From assembly GCA_005518185.1 (NCBI GenBank), contig RKSN01000002.1, positions 850,452-914,451 of the forward strand: a stretch of DNA of 64,000 nucleotides, given 5' to 3'. Shown piece by piece: positions 1 to 9,451 of this stretch. The position numbers and the translations under genes were made by a program. The first letter of the stretch is position 1. Every line of letters starts with the position of its first letter. This DNA comes from Chakrabartia godavariana. Lineage in GTDB: Bacteria > Pseudomonadota > Alphaproteobacteria > Sphingomonadales > Sphingomonadaceae. Below the pieces are notes generated by a model that was not told where the DNA came from, searched no databases, and saw nothing but the letters and a program-made list of their open reading frames with translations.

Positions 1-585
1 ACGATCCTGCCGTCGCTTGTCCTCATGATGACGAGCTTCACGCGGATCATCATTGTCCTGTCGATCCTGCGACAGGCGCTCGGCCTGCAGAACACGCCGC
101 CCAACCAGGTGCTGGTGGGACTGTCGCTGTTCCTGTCCATATTCGTGATGCAGCCGCAGCTGAGCGAGATCAACAAGACCGCCTTCCAGCCCTATATGGC
201 AAACCAGATGCCGATCGATCAGGGCATCGTCCGTTCGGGCGAGGTGCTGCACGGCTTCATGATGCAGCAGACGCGCAAGACCGACCTGCTGCTCTTTGCC
301 GATCTGGCCAAGGCCCCCAAGTTCAAATCGCCAAAGGACGTGCCCTTTGCGATCCTGCTCCCCGCTTATGTGACGAGCGAGCTCAAGACCGCGTTCCAGA
401 TCGGCTTCCTGATCTTCCTGCCGTTCCTCATCATCGACCTCATCGTTTCCTCAGCGCTGATGTCGCTGGGCATGATGATGCTGTCACCGGCGGTGGTCGC
501 GATGCCGTTCAAGCTGCTGCTGTTCGTCCTCATCGACGGCTGGGCGCTGACGATGGGCTCGCTCGCCGCCTCGTTCGGGACGTGA
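1..585 (+). CDS. fliP: Flagellar export gate protein FliP (5' end missing)
   Basis: FliP forms the core of the flagellar type III export gate in the inner membrane together with FliQ and FliR. The reading frame is open from base 1, so the gene begins upstream of the window. The first residues read [20 protein letters not shown], the conserved FliP segment, followed by LRQALG and [10 protein letters not shown]-like sequence. Membrane segments near the end ([20 protein letters not shown]) match the C-terminal hairpin. fliQ starts 4 bases after the stop, so the genes form one operon. What is missing is the N-terminal signal and first membrane segments. Confidence 0.95.
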   Translation, partial: TILPSLVLMMTSFTRIIIVLSILRQALGLQNTPPNQVLVGLSLFLSIFVMQPQLSEINKTAFQPYMANQMPIDQGIVRSGEVLHGFMMQQTRKTDLLLFADLAKAPKFKSPKDVPFAILLPAYVTSELKTAFQIGFLIFLPFLIIDLIVSSALMSLGMMMLSPAVVAMPFKLLLFVLIDGWALTMGSLAASFGT

Positions 586-589
586 CACG

Positions 590-859
590 ATGGAGTCGAT
601 GGAATTCCTTGCAGTCGCGCAGCAGGCGCTGTGGATCCTCGCTTTGGCCTCCGCGCCGATCCTGATCCCGGCGCTGTTGACGGGCGTGCTGCTCGGCATG
701 GTGCAGGCGGCGACCTCGATCAACGAACAGACGCTCACCTTCGTGCCAAAGCTCGTCGTGACGGCGGCCTGCCTTGCCATCTTCGGCGGCAGCATCCTCG
801 CCTTGCTCGTCGATTTCACGCAGGATCTGTTCGCGATGATCCCGGACATGGTCCGATGA
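590..859 (+). CDS. fliQ: Flagellar export gate protein FliQ
   Basis: Eighty-nine residues, the usual FliQ length, with two hydrophobic helices (about residues 12-38 and 50-78). The segment ATSINEQTLTFVPKL is the conserved FliQ loop between them. FliQ joins FliP and FliR in the helical export gate. The gene starts 4 bases after fliP, and its stop codon overlaps the fliR start (ATGA at 856-859), which indicates translational coupling of the gate subunits. Confidence 0.95.
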   Translation: MESMEFLAVAQQALWILALASAPILIPALLTGVLLGMVQAATSINEQTLTFVPKLVVTAACLAIFGGSILALLVDFTQDLFAMIPDMVR

Positions 860-1635
860 TCCCATCCGGCCTCATCCAGTTTGAGGCATCGCTCTGGCTC
901 TGGATTTTCGCAGCGATCCGGCCCGGTGCGGCATTCCTTGTCGCCCCCCTGTTCGGCGCGCCGGGCGTGCCGATGCAGTTGCGGCTGGTCGTCGCCATGG
1001 CGCTGGGCATGCCCGCGCTTGCAGCGGGCCATGTCGCCCTGCCGCCCGATGGGCTGATGTCACTGACCGGGGTGCTGGCCATCGCGGGCGAAGTGACCGC
1101 CGGGCTCGCCCTTGGTCTTGCCACGCAGATCGGCTTTGCCGCAGCCATTGCAGCCGGGGAAACGATCAGCAACGCCATGGGCCTCGGCTTTGCCGCGATG
1201 GCCGATCCGCTGAGCGGTGCGCCCAATCCCGCCATCGGGCAGTTTCTGTCGATGGTTGCGCTCTTCCTGTTTCTGGGGACGGGCGGCCATCTCGCGCTCG
1301 CCGCCATCATTGCGGAAAGCTATGCCGCGCTCCCGGCGGGGCAGGCATGGCTTGGCCATGATGCCGTCGGCAGCCTCGTAGAGTTTGGAGGCGTCATTCT
1401 GGCCGCCGGCGTGGTGATCGCCATGCCGGTCGCCTTTGCGCTGGTCCTTGTGCAGATCGGCATGGGCGTGCTCACCCGCTCGGCCCCGGCACTCAATCTC
1501 TTTGCAGTCGGGATGCCGGCGGCATCGCTTGCCGGGATCATCCTTCTCGCCCTTGCTCTTCCCGCCATGACCGGATCGATCAGCCTCGCGCTGCGCGACG
1601 GGCTGGACATGGCGCGCACGCTCGCGGGGCGCTGA
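856..1635 (+). CDS. fliR: Flagellar export gate protein FliR
   Basis: The product has 259 residues and several membrane helices. Recognisable FliR features are the N-terminal RPGAAFLVAPLFGAPGVPMQ and the central GLALGLATQIGFAAAIAAGE followed by GLGFAAMADP. I chose the ATG at 856 because it overlaps the fliQ stop and begins the conserved N-terminus; a longer in-frame reading from 631 lies inside fliQ. FliR completes the FliP-FliQ-FliR gate, and flhB follows 3 bases later. Confidence 0.94.
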   Translation: MIPSGLIQFEASLWLWIFAAIRPGAAFLVAPLFGAPGVPMQLRLVVAMALGMPALAAGHVALPPDGLMSLTGVLAIAGEVTAGLALGLATQIGFAAAIAAGETISNAMGLGFAAMADPLSGAPNPAIGQFLSMVALFLFLGTGGHLALAAIIAESYAALPAGQAWLGHDAVGSLVEFGGVILAAGVVIAMPVAFALVLVQIGMGVLTRSAPALNLFAVGMPAASLAGIILLALALPAMTGSISLALRDGLDMARTLAGR

Positions 1636-1638
1636 TCC

Positions 1639-2775
1639 ATGGCCGACGTCGATCGCGACCAGAAGACCGAAGAAGCGACCGCCAAGCGCAAGCGCGAGTC
1701 GGCGGAAAAGGGCGATGTTCTCGCCTCCCGCGAACTGGCGACCGCGCTTGCGATGGCCTTCGGAACCGGCTGGATCGCGCTGGCCGGAGGCTGGGCCGTC
1801 TCCACCTGGGGGCGGATGCTGAAGGCCGGACTGTCGCTCGAACCCGGCGTGACGCGGGACTTTGATGTGGGGCACAAGGTTACGGAGATGATCGGCCTTG
1901 CCGCGCTGCCGCTGCTTGGCCTGTTCGGCGCGATGCTGCTCGCCGCCCTTGCGGGGCCCGCGCTCCTGGGCTCGCTCGGCTTTCGGGGGGGGGCGATGGC
2001 GCCCAAGGCGTCCAAGCTGAGCCCGGCAGCCGGGCTGCGACGCATGTTCGGCACCCAGGGCGCGGCCGAACTCGGCAAGTCGATCGTCAAGGTGGCGTTC
2101 CTTGGCGGCGTTGGCTGGTGGTCCCTTTCGGGCGATATCGACCGCCTCAACGGCCTTGCCGCCAATGATGCCCATGCAGCGGCGGCGACTTTGGGGTCGA
2201 TGCTCGTGCATCTGCTGCTGTCGCTGACCATCGCGCTCGCCGCGATTGCCGCCATCGACGTGCCGATCCAGATCCGCCAGCGCAACGCGCGGCTGCGCAT
2301 GTCGAAGCAGGAAGTGCGCGACGAGCACAAGGAGACCGATGGACGGCCCGAAGTGAAGGCCGCGATCCGGCAGCGGCAGCACGCCCTGCTCAGCGGATCG
2401 GCGCGCAAGGCCGTGACCGAAGCCGCCGTCATCCTGACCAACCCGACGCACTTCTCGGTCGCGCTGCGTTACCGCCCGGGCATCGATGCTGCGCCCTTCG
2501 TCGTCGCGCGCGGACGCGGAGAAACCGCGCTTGCCATCCGTGAACTGGCGAAGGAAGCGGACGTCCCCATGCTCGAATATCCGCAGCTCACCCGCGCCAT
2601 CTACTTCACCACGCGCGCGGGACAGCCGGTCTCGCACGACCTCTATATCGCGGTCGCCACGGTGCTGGCATTCGTCTTCAACCTTGAGGCCGCGCTCGCC
2701 ACCGGGGCACAGCAACCTGATATCGACGTGCCCGACAATCTGCGCTTTGACGCGTCCGGACGTCCCGAGACCTAA
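1639..2775 (+). CDS. flhB: Flagellar export switch protein FlhB
   Basis: A 378-residue protein starting with the basic DRDQKTEEATAKRKRESAEKG segment that is diagnostic of FlhB/YscU. Four membrane segments lie before about residue 210, followed by a cytoplasmic domain. The autocleavage motif NPTH is intact at residues 268-271, so the protein can switch export specificity from rod/hook to filament substrates. It closes the fliPQR-flhB block; the late genes fliD and fliS follow on the same strand after a 48-base gap that holds a good ribosome site for fliD. Confidence 0.95.
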   Translation: MADVDRDQKTEEATAKRKRESAEKGDVLASRELATALAMAFGTGWIALAGGWAVSTWGRMLKAGLSLEPGVTRDFDVGHKVTEMIGLAALPLLGLFGAMLLAALAGPALLGSLGFRGGAMAPKASKLSPAAGLRRMFGTQGAAELGKSIVKVAFLGGVGWWSLSGDIDRLNGLAANDAHAAAATLGSMLVHLLLSLTIALAAIAAIDVPIQIRQRNARLRMSKQEVRDEHKETDGRPEVKAAIRQRQHALLSGSARKAVTEAAVILTNPTHFSVALRYRPGIDAAPFVVARGRGETALAIRELAKEADVPMLEYPQLTRAIYFTTRAGQPVSHDLYIAVATVLAFVFNLEAALATGAQQPDIDVPDNLRFDASGRPET

Positions 2776-2823
2776 AGTCCGCGCTCCATCCGCCGTTCCC
2801 ATTGGCGAGGAAGGACGCGACAC

Positions 2824-4173
2824 ATGGTCAGTTCGATTGCATCAACATTGGGGGTAGGCTCCGGGATCGACGTCACCCAGCTGGTGAACGATCTGGCCGA
2901 AGCCTCGCGCGCCCCGAAGGTCGAGCGCCTCAACAAGCGGCAGAGCGACGTCAAGGCGCAGATCAGCGCCCTGGCGCAGGCGCGCTCCGACCTTGAATCG
3001 TTCACCGACACGCTCGGCAAGGTCATTACCGAAGGGTCGCTCAAATCAAAGCCGACCGTCAGCAACGACGCCGTGCTCGGCGCGGCCGCCAACGATCAGG
3101 CACAGGCGGGCGCGATCGCCGCAGATATCGAAATCACCCAGCTCGCCCGCGCGCAGACGCTCGTGTCGGCAAATTTCAGCGCGGCGACCGACCCTGTCGG
3201 GCAGGGCACGATGACACTCAGCATCGGCGGCGTGGATCATGCCATCGTGATCGATGCAACCAATGACAGCCTGAACGGCGTTGCCGCCGCGATCAATGGC
3301 GCCAATGCGGGCGTGACGGCGAGCGTCCAGTCCGAAAATGGCGGTGTCCGTCTCGTCCTCAAGGGGCCTTCGGGCGCCGCAAACGCCTTTACGCTCAGCG
3401 GGAGCGCCGCGTTCGACTTTCCGTCTGCGACCTCCGGCATGACCCGCGCGCAAACCGCGCAGGACGCACTTCTGAAGGTTGACGGCGTGCCCTATCAGCG
3501 GCCCACCAACACGGTCAGCGACATCGTGACCGGCCTGACGTTGACGCTCAAAAAGGCGGCGCCCGGCGAGACGGTGTCGCTCACCGCCAGCCGCCCGATT
3601 GATGCCCTCCGATCGACGATGACCGACTTTGTGAGCGTCTTCAACGACATGAAGTCCAACATCTCCAAGGCACGCAGCAGCACGAACAGCCGGTCGCTGT
3701 TCGAGCTGGAGCGCAAGCTGAGCGCGGTCCTTTCCAAATCGCTGACCAGCACGGCGGTCGGTCCGCGCAGCATGGCGGACCTTGGCGTCACCACCAATCG
3801 CGACGGATCGGTCACGCTCGACAGCAAGAAGCTGGACGTCGCGCTCAAGGCCTATCCCGATGCTGTCGAAGCCATCTTCGCCCCACTGCGTGACGCCACC
3901 CACACCGAGGTGACCGACCCAGGCATTGGCGGGGCGATGGCGGCGCTGAAGTCGAGCGAGACCGACAGCGGCGGCGGCCTTGCTGCGCTGAAACTCCGGC
4001 TGGAACGCGAACAGAAGGATATCGACAGCGACCGCACCCGCATCGACGCGCGCGAGGCCGCCTACAAGGCCCGGCTGCTCAAGAATCTGAGCGGCATGGA
4101 CAGCCGCGTCGCCAACATCAGGGCCACCCAGTCCTATCTCCAGCAGCAAATTGACCAGTGGAACAAGGCGTAA
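2824..4173 (+). CDS. fliD: Flagellar filament cap protein FliD
   Basis: A 449-residue filament cap protein (HAP2), which caps the growing filament and helps flagellin fold in. The N-terminus (SSIASTLGVGSGIDVTQLV) is the FliD signature, and the C-terminal heptad-rich stretch (about residues 380-448, ending in RATQSYLQQQIDQWNKA) is the usual coiled coil. A ribosome site (AGGAAGG) sits at about 2810. The stop TAA overlaps the fliS ATG (TAATG, 4171-4175), so cap and filament chaperone are translationally coupled. No flagellin gene lies in the window. Confidence 0.93.
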   Translation: MVSSIASTLGVGSGIDVTQLVNDLAEASRAPKVERLNKRQSDVKAQISALAQARSDLESFTDTLGKVITEGSLKSKPTVSNDAVLGAAANDQAQAGAIAADIEITQLARAQTLVSANFSAATDPVGQGTMTLSIGGVDHAIVIDATNDSLNGVAAAINGANAGVTASVQSENGGVRLVLKGPSGAANAFTLSGSAAFDFPSATSGMTRAQTAQDALLKVDGVPYQRPTNTVSDIVTGLTLTLKKAAPGETVSLTASRPIDALRSTMTDFVSVFNDMKSNISKARSSTNSRSLFELERKLSAVLSKSLTSTAVGPRSMADLGVTTNRDGSVTLDSKKLDVALKAYPDAVEAIFAPLRDATHTEVTDPGIGGAMAALKSSETDSGGGLAALKLRLEREQKDIDSDRTRIDAREAAYKARLLKNLSGMDSRVANIRATQSYLQQQIDQWNKA

Positions 4174-4565
4174 TGACCGTTGCCCATCACCCCGGCCAGG
4201 CGCGCATGCATTATGAAGCCATGGCCTATTCAAGCCGCATCGAAGGCGCGTCCCCGCATGAGCTGGTGTCGATCCTCTATGATGAGCTCATTCTCGCGCT
4301 GACGCTCCTGTCCTTCTCCATGCAGGCCGGGGATTCGGTGAAGATGAATGCGCAGTTCGGCCGCGCGTCGGGGATCATCCACGCGCTGGAGGCGGGACTT
4401 GACCATGACCTTGGCGGGCCGCTCGCCGAGAGTCTTGCCGGTATTTATCGCAGTGCGCGCACGGAGATGATGATGGCGCGCGAAACCCGAAACGCGGAGC
4501 GGGTGGACCGGCTGGCGCAGGCCTTTTCCGACATGAGCGACAGCTGGAAAAAGATCGCCGCCTGA
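4173..4565 (+). CDS. fliS: Flagellin-specific export chaperone FliS
   Basis: A 130-residue helical protein. The segments IEGASPHELVSILYDELILAL and the later GRASGIIHALEAGLDHDLGG match FliS, which binds the flagellin C-terminus and prevents premature polymerisation. The start at 4173 is chosen because it overlaps the fliD stop; a 5-residue longer in-frame start at 4158 lies inside fliD. A short stem (AGCCG/CGGCT, 4591-4606) lies downstream and may mark the end of the flagellar operon. Confidence 0.9.
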   Translation: MTVAHHPGQARMHYEAMAYSSRIEGASPHELVSILYDELILALTLLSFSMQAGDSVKMNAQFGRASGIIHALEAGLDHDLGGPLAESLAGIYRSARTEMMMARETRNAERVDRLAQAFSDMSDSWKKIAA

Positions 4566-4633
4566 CATTCGTCGATCAAACGTTGTCATAAGCCGGCAAA
4601 TCGGCTCTCCTTCCGGCACGGGAGGAGAGACCA

Positions 4634-5902
4634 ATGACGTTCAGGACTATCGCGCGCTGTCTCGCGCTCATCGCAGTTGTGGCACCCTTATCCGCTTTTG
4701 CGGCAGCACAGGGCTTTGATCCGGATGCTGCCACACAGGCCTATCTCGCCACGCTGAAGGGCGCGGCGCGGGCAAAATCCGATGCCTATTTCGAAGGTGG
4801 TTACTGGCTGATCCTATGGGGCACGCTGGTTGCCATCCTGAGCGAACTTGTCGTTCTCCGCACCGGCCTGTCCGCGCGCTTCCGGGACTGGGCCGAGCGC
4901 GTGTCCGGGCGCAAATTCCTCCAGTACATGCTCTATGCCCTGCCCTATGGCATCTTCGGCACGGTCATCACGCTGCCCTGGACGATCTACACTGGCTTCT
5001 TCCGCGAACGCCAATATGACCTGATGAACCAGAGCTTCGGCGCCTGGCTGGGCGAGCAGGGCATTTCGTTCCTCATTTCGACCGTCATCGGCGCCATCGT
5101 CATCGCGCTGGTCATGTGGGGCATCTCGCGCAGCCCGAAGCGCTGGTGGATGTGGGGATCCGGCGTCACTGCCGCATTCCTCGCGCTCATCATTCTCGTG
5201 TCGCCGGTCTTCATCAGCCCGCTCTTCAACACCTATACCGAAATGCCCAAGGGGCCGCTGCGCGACCGCATCGTCGCCATGGCCGCCTCGCAGAATGTCC
5301 CGGCCGAGCACATCTATGTCTTCGACCAGTCAAAGCAGCACAAGCGCATCTCCGCCAATGTGTCCGGCCTTGGCCCGACGATCCGCATCTCGCTCAACGA
5401 CAATCTGCTCGAACGCTCGACACCGGACGAAGTGGCAGCCGTCATGGGTCATGAGCTGGGGCACTATGTCCTTGGCCATGTCTGGAAGCTGGTCCTGTCC
5501 TTCACGCTTATCTTCACGCTCGCCTTCTGGATTGCCTCGCGCGTCGTGCCCGCAATCCTCGCGCGCTATGGTGACAGATGGAAGCTGCGCGGCGTCGCAG
5601 ATGTTGCGGCGATCCCCGTCTATTCGATGGTGCTGGCGGCTTTCATGCTGGTCACGACACCGATCACCAAATCGGTGGTGCGCATGACGGAAAGTGAAGC
5701 GGACGCCTTTGGGCTGGATGTTGCGCGTGCGCCGGATGGCTTTGCGTCGGCCGCGATGAAGCTGTCCGAATATCGCAAGATCGAGCCGACCGCGCTGGAG
5801 GAAATCCTCTTCTACGACCATCCGTCGGGCAAGACGCGTGTCTCCATGTCGATGCAGTGGAAGGCAAAGCACCTCGCAGAGGTTGAAGCGCAGGCAAAGT
5901 AA
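4634..5902 (+). CDS. M48 family integral membrane metalloprotease (Ste24-like)
   Basis: A 422-residue zinc protease of the M48/Ste24 type. The metal site HELGH is at residues 273-277, with the third ligand in the ESEADAFG segment, and the downstream YDHPSGKTRV block is also conserved in this family. An N-terminal signal-like stretch and about six hydrophobic segments place it in the inner membrane. A strong ribosome site (GGGAGGAGAG) precedes the ATG. Bacterial Ste24 homologues take part in membrane protein quality control; the natural substrate cannot be told from sequence. The gene follows fliS but is separated by a possible terminator, so it is probably not part of the flagellar operon. 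Confidence 0.88.
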   Translation: MTFRTIARCLALIAVVAPLSAFAAAQGFDPDAATQAYLATLKGAARAKSDAYFEGGYWLILWGTLVAILSELVVLRTGLSARFRDWAERVSGRKFLQYMLYALPYGIFGTVITLPWTIYTGFFRERQYDLMNQSFGAWLGEQGISFLISTVIGAIVIALVMWGISRSPKRWWMWGSGVTAAFLALIILVSPVFISPLFNTYTEMPKGPLRDRIVAMAASQNVPAEHIYVFDQSKQHKRISANVSGLGPTIRISLNDNLLERSTPDEVAAVMGHELGHYVLGHVWKLVLSFTLIFTLAFWIASRVVPAILARYGDRWKLRGVADVAAIPVYSMVLAAFMLVTTPITKSVVRMTESEADAFGLDVARAPDGFASAAMKLSEYRKIEPTALEEILFYDHPSGKTRVSMSMQWKAKHLAEVEAQAK

Positions 5903-5919
5903 GGGCATCGCACCGGGCG

Positions 5920-6729
5920 ATGCCAACACTGCTCATCTTCGGGCTCGGCTATACGGCCAGCCATCTCGCGACTGCGCTGCGTCAGCAGGGGTGGGACGTG
6001 CTCGCCACCGGGTCGGCCGGAACGATGGCGTTTGATGACGCCGCCTCTGTCCGGCTGGCGCTTGGTGCTGCAACACATGTGCTGTCGTCGGTCCCGCCGG
6101 TCGCTGACGGTGATCCGGTGCTCAACACCTATGGGGCCGAGCTGACGGCGCGGCGTGACCTATGGCTTGGCTATCTGTCCTCGACCGGCGTCTATGGCGA
6201 CACAAACGGGGCCTGGGTGGACGAAAGCGCGCCCATCAAGGGCCGACGCGGCAGCCGCAATGAGGCGGACGCCTTGTGGCTGGCGCGGGGGGCCCGCGTC
6301 TTCCGCCTGCCGGGCATCTATGGCCCCGGTCGGTCGGCGCTGGAGCGCGTGCGCGAGGGCAAGGCCCATCGGATCGATCTGCCCGATCAGGTCTTCAGCC
6401 GGGTCCATGTCGAGGATATCGTCTCGGGCGTGGTCGCGGCCTTCGCCGGGCCGCCCGGCGCCTATAATCTGGCCGATGACCTGCCCTGTTCTCAAAACGC
6501 GGTCATCGAACATGCCTGCCGTCTGATGGGCGCCGAAATGCCCCCGGTGCAGAGCATGGACGAAGCCGGCCTGTCGCCGATGGCGCGGGCCTTTTACGCG
6601 GAAAACCGGCGCGTCGCGAATGGCAAGGCAAAGCGGTTGCTCGGCTGGACGCCGCGCTATCCGGACTATCGAGCGGGTCTCGCCGCCTGCCTTGGCGCAG
6701 GCGGCCCCGACCTCACTTCTTCGGCTTGA
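5920..6729 (+). CDS. NAD(P)-dependent epimerase/dehydratase-like protein (YeeZ-like)
   Basis: A 269-residue Rossmann protein. The N-terminus LLIFGLGYTASHLATAL has the GxGYxxxxLA dinucleotide-binding pattern, and LGYLSSTGVYGD and FRLPGIYGPGRS match the active-site region and substrate loop of extended SDR proteins. The Tyr is present in STGVYG, but the usual YxxxK spacing is not obvious, as in the YeeZ group. The reaction is unknown. The gene starts 17 bases after the protease gene on the same strand. Its 3' end overlaps the convergent phasin gene by 17 bases. Confidence 0.75.
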   Translation: MPTLLIFGLGYTASHLATALRQQGWDVLATGSAGTMAFDDAASVRLALGAATHVLSSVPPVADGDPVLNTYGAELTARRDLWLGYLSSTGVYGDTNGAWVDESAPIKGRRGSRNEADALWLARGARVFRLPGIYGPGRSALERVREGKAHRIDLPDQVFSRVHVEDIVSGVVAAFAGPPGAYNLADDLPCSQNAVIEHACRLMGAEMPPVQSMDEAGLSPMARAFYAENRRVANGKAKRLLGWTPRYPDYRAGLAACLGAGGPDLTSSA

Positions 6730-7123
6730 GCCCGTCGAGTGCGTTCCGGCCGAAAGAGGCGATCATCTCACCGACTTCCTTGACCTGTGCGACCGACCGG
6801 GCGCTCTGCTCCTTCACAAAGCTCGCCTGAACGCGGACAATGTCCTTCACATCCTTTGACTGCGCGATCTTGCGCATCGCCGCAAAGGCTTCCTTCGCGT
6901 TCTCTTCGGCATGGTCGATGACGCGCGCATTCAGCTTCGCGGCATTGCCCATCGCCCGCTCCGCCGACTGACGGATCTTCTTGCCCGCCTTCTGCGCAGC
7001 ATTGCCCGCGTCCTCGACGGCCTCTTCAACGACATGTTCGACCTTCTTGCGCGCCTTGGCTGCAGCCTTGGCGGCGGTCTGCGCCCTTTTCTTGATCTCC
7101 GCGCCGGTTGTCTTCTTGGCCAT
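6713..7123 (-). CDS. Phasin family protein
   Basis: A 136-residue, Lys- and Ala-rich, fully helical protein. Its second half (HAEENAKEAFAAMRKIAQ, then VQASFVKEQSARS) is the phasin signature. Phasins coat polyhydroxyalkanoate granules and control their size. The ATG at 7123 is chosen over a longer in-frame reading because a GAGGAGA ribosome site lies just upstream and the family starts with a short basic segment. No PHA synthase gene is in the window. Some sphingomonad phasin-like proteins act in other roles, so granule binding is an inference from family. Confidence 0.82.
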   Translation of the reverse strand: MAKKTTGAEIKKRAQTAAKAAAKARKKVEHVVEEAVEDAGNAAQKAGKKIRQSAERAMGNAAKLNARVIDHAEENAKEAFAAMRKIAQSKDVKDIVRVQASFVKEQSARSVAQVKEVGEMIASFGRNALDGLKPKK

Positions 7124-7184
7124 GCCCGTCTCCTCTCCATAGGGGGTCCAGTGGAGCGCCGAAGCTAAACCAAAGCGCGCGCGC

Positions 7185-8108
7185 TTACGAGTCCGCTGTT
7201 CGCTTGGGCGCGCTGAGGGCGATGACCATGCCAATGAGGACGATGACGCCGCCCATTCCGGCCATCAGCGACCAGCGATAGCCTTCGAAAGCGGTCGAAA
7301 TCGCCATGGCGACAACAGGAATGAGGACGTTCGAAAATCCGGCCTTGCCCGGGCCGATGACGCGGATCAGCCCGAAATAGAGCGTGAAGGTGACCGCACT
7401 CGCCGCAATCGAGAGATAGGCGAGACCCAGATAGAAGGCGCCGTTCGTCGGGATGACCGGCGGGCCGAGCGTCGCCCATGACCACAGTCCGTTGAGCGTC
7501 GTCCCGATCAGCATGGCCCAGCCGATGAGGCTCATCATCGGCAGGCGGCGCGCCGGGCCGGAGGCCTGCAGGACATTGGCGACCGACGCGGTCATGACGG
7601 CGGCGAGCGTCAGGCCGACGCCCAGCAGCGTTTCCTCCGCGCTGCCCGGATCATCTCGCACCTCATGGATGAAGAGCAGCGCGACGCCGACCATCGCCAG
7701 CGCAGAGCCACCGATAAAGCGCGGCGAAACGCGGTCGCCCAGAAAGATGCTGCCCAAAATGGCATTGGGGACGACCAGCAAGGCAAAGATGACCGCGACC
7801 AGCCCCGACGTCACATGATGCTCCGCCTCATAGACGAGGTTGAAGTTGGCGGTGAACTGAAGCGCGCCCACAAGGATGACAAAGGCAAACTCGCGCGGGG
7901 TGAACCAAAGGCGTTCCCGTTTGAAGGCCGCAAGCGCGAGCATCGCGATCCCGCCGAAGAGGAAACGGTAGGTGACCGACCAGCTGGGCGGCACTTCCGC
8001 GATCTGGCCCCGGATGACAAACCAGGTCGAGCCCCAGATCAGCGTGATCGTGGCAAACGGGATGAGGATCCGCGGGTTCAGGAAGGATGTGGAGGCCGGA
8101 CCGCTCAC
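7185..8108 (-). CDS. DMT superfamily transporter (EamA family)
   Basis: A 307-residue protein with ten hydrophobic helices in two repeats. The N-terminal TLIWGSTWFVIRGQ motif is the EamA hallmark. Such proteins export amino acids or other metabolites from the inner membrane; the substrate is not readable from sequence. The start ATG overlaps the end of the threonine aldolase gene (8105-8108), so the two are coupled. Export of threonine, glycine or a related amino acid would fit the neighbour but is speculation. Confidence 0.85.
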   Translation of the reverse strand: MSGPASTSFLNPRILIPFATITLIWGSTWFVIRGQIAEVPPSWSVTYRFLFGGIAMLALAAFKRERLWFTPREFAFVILVGALQFTANFNLVYEAEHHVTSGLVAVIFALLVVPNAILGSIFLGDRVSPRFIGGSALAMVGVALLFIHEVRDDPGSAEETLLGVGLTLAAVMTASVANVLQASGPARRLPMMSLIGWAMLIGTTLNGLWSWATLGPPVIPTNGAFYLGLAYLSIAASAVTFTLYFGLIRVIGPGKAGFSNVLIPVVAMAISTAFEGYRWSLMAGMGGVIVLIGMVIALSAPKRTADS

Positions 8109-9106
8109 AGTGCGGCAATCGCAGCGGCGAAGGCCTCAATCTCGGCTGCGGGCTGATCCCAGCTGACGACGAAGCGGACCTCGCCCTCGGCCCAGTCGTA
8201 AAAGTCGAAGCCCTGCGCGCGCAGTCGGGCGGCCTCGTCCGGCGTCATGCGGGCAAAGACCTCATTGGCCTCGACCGGCTGGAACAGCCGCGCGCCGCAG
8301 GCCGCACCCAGCTTTTGCGCGCCGGCATTGGCCGCGCGCGCATTGTCCAGCCAGACATCGTCCTGCAGGAGCGCGACGATCTGCGCCGCCATGTAGCGGC
8401 CCTTGGAGAGCAGATGCCCGGCGCGCTTGCGGCGCTCCGCCACGCCTTTCGCCTTGTCGCGGTCAAAATGGACAAGGCACTCGGCCGACATGCCGCCATT
8501 CTTCGTAAAGCCGAAGGAGAGAACGTCGATGCCCGCCCGCCAGGTCACATCGGCCGGCGCACAACCAAGCGTCACGATGGCATTGGCAAAGCGCGCGCCA
8601 TCCATGTGAAAGCCAAGGCCCTGCGCCTTTGCGATCTCGCCCAGCGCGGCCACCTCGTCCGGCGCATAGATGCGCCCATATTCAGTCGCATTGGTGATCG
8701 ACAGCGCGTGCGGCTGTGCCCAGTGGACGCCACCCGGCGTCGCTGCGAGCTTCGCCTTGAGCGCATCCGCCGTCACCTTTGCGCCATCACCGTCGATGAG
8801 CGCGAGCTTGGCCCCGTGCGTGTAGAATTCGGGCGCGCCGCATTCGTCATTCTGAATGTGCGCGTCGCGGTGGCACAGGACACTGCCATAAGGCGGGCAC
8901 AGGCTGGCGAGCGCGAGCGAATTGGCCGCCGTGCCGGTCGCGACCCAGAGGGCGGTCACGTCCGTCTCGAACAGGTCGGACATCACCGTGTCGAGCGATT
9001 TGCTGATGGCATCGCCATCATAAGCAGTGTCGACGCGGTTGCAGGCGGACATCGCCTCCAGCACGGCGGGATGAACACTGGCGGCATTGTCGGAAAAGAA
9101 GCGCAT
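8105..9106 (-). CDS. Low-specificity L-threonine aldolase (PLP enzyme)
   Basis: A 333-residue fold-type I PLP enzyme that cleaves L-threonine or L-allo-threonine to glycine and acetaldehyde. The N-terminus RFFSDNAASVHPAVLEAM is the family's DNxxxxxP region, FHMDGARFANA carries the cofactor-binding Asp, and FTKNGG holds the Schiff-base lysine. The start at 9106 begins the conserved N-terminus; the longer in-frame reading runs into tRNA-Thr and is rejected. A tRNA-Thr gene lies 51 bases upstream on the same strand. Confidence 0.88.
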   Translation of the reverse strand: MRFFSDNAASVHPAVLEAMSACNRVDTAYDGDAISKSLDTVMSDLFETDVTALWVATGTAANSLALASLCPPYGSVLCHRDAHIQNDECGAPEFYTHGAKLALIDGDGAKVTADALKAKLAATPGGVHWAQPHALSITNATEYGRIYAPDEVAALGEIAKAQGLGFHMDGARFANAIVTLGCAPADVTWRAGIDVLSFGFTKNGGMSAECLVHFDRDKAKGVAERRKRAGHLLSKGRYMAAQIVALLQDDVWLDNARAANAGAQKLGAACGARLFQPVEANEVFARMTPDEAARLRAQGFDFYDWAEGEVRFVVSWDQPAAEIEAFAAAIAAL

Positions 9107-9157
9107 GGCCAGACCCTTGAAAGGGCGGCTGCCGTTCGTCAACTGGCGAGAAGGGAA

Positions 9158-9232
<75 letters not shown>

Positions 9233-9331
9233 AAGACCATGGAGCGCGGGAGCGGAGCCCCGTCGCGATGCCGCGCGCCTATGGACAAAAGCTATGGACG
9301 GGTCAAGCACATCGCGTCAAATGGTCGGGAA

Positions 9332-9451
9332 ATGACCAAGAAAGACCCCGAAAAGGAACGCCGTCTGGCCGAGGCGCTCCGCGCCAATCTGCGGAAGCGC
9401 AAGATGCCGCAACCGACGCCCGATGAGTCGCGCAAGGACGAAACGCGATGA
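9332..9451 (+). CDS. Small basic conserved protein (39 aa)
   Basis: A 39-residue highly charged peptide (MTKKDPEKERRLAEALRANL then RKRK and an acidic tail). The pattern AEALRANLRKRK resembles short hypothetical proteins seen often in sphingomonads, from memory of the family. Its stop overlaps the start of the following alpha/beta hydrolase (ATGA, 9448-9451), which supports it being translated. The function is unknown. A much longer in-frame reading upstream crosses the tRNA-Thr and is not real. Confidence 0.6.
   Translation: MTKKDPEKERRLAEALRANLRKRKMPQPTPDESRKDETR

Noticed and set aside
1060-2823. A 587-residue minus-strand reading frame opposite fliR and flhB
   Set aside because: It is antisense to two clear flagellar genes and has the Arg/Gly/His-rich composition typical of shadow frames in GC-rich DNA.
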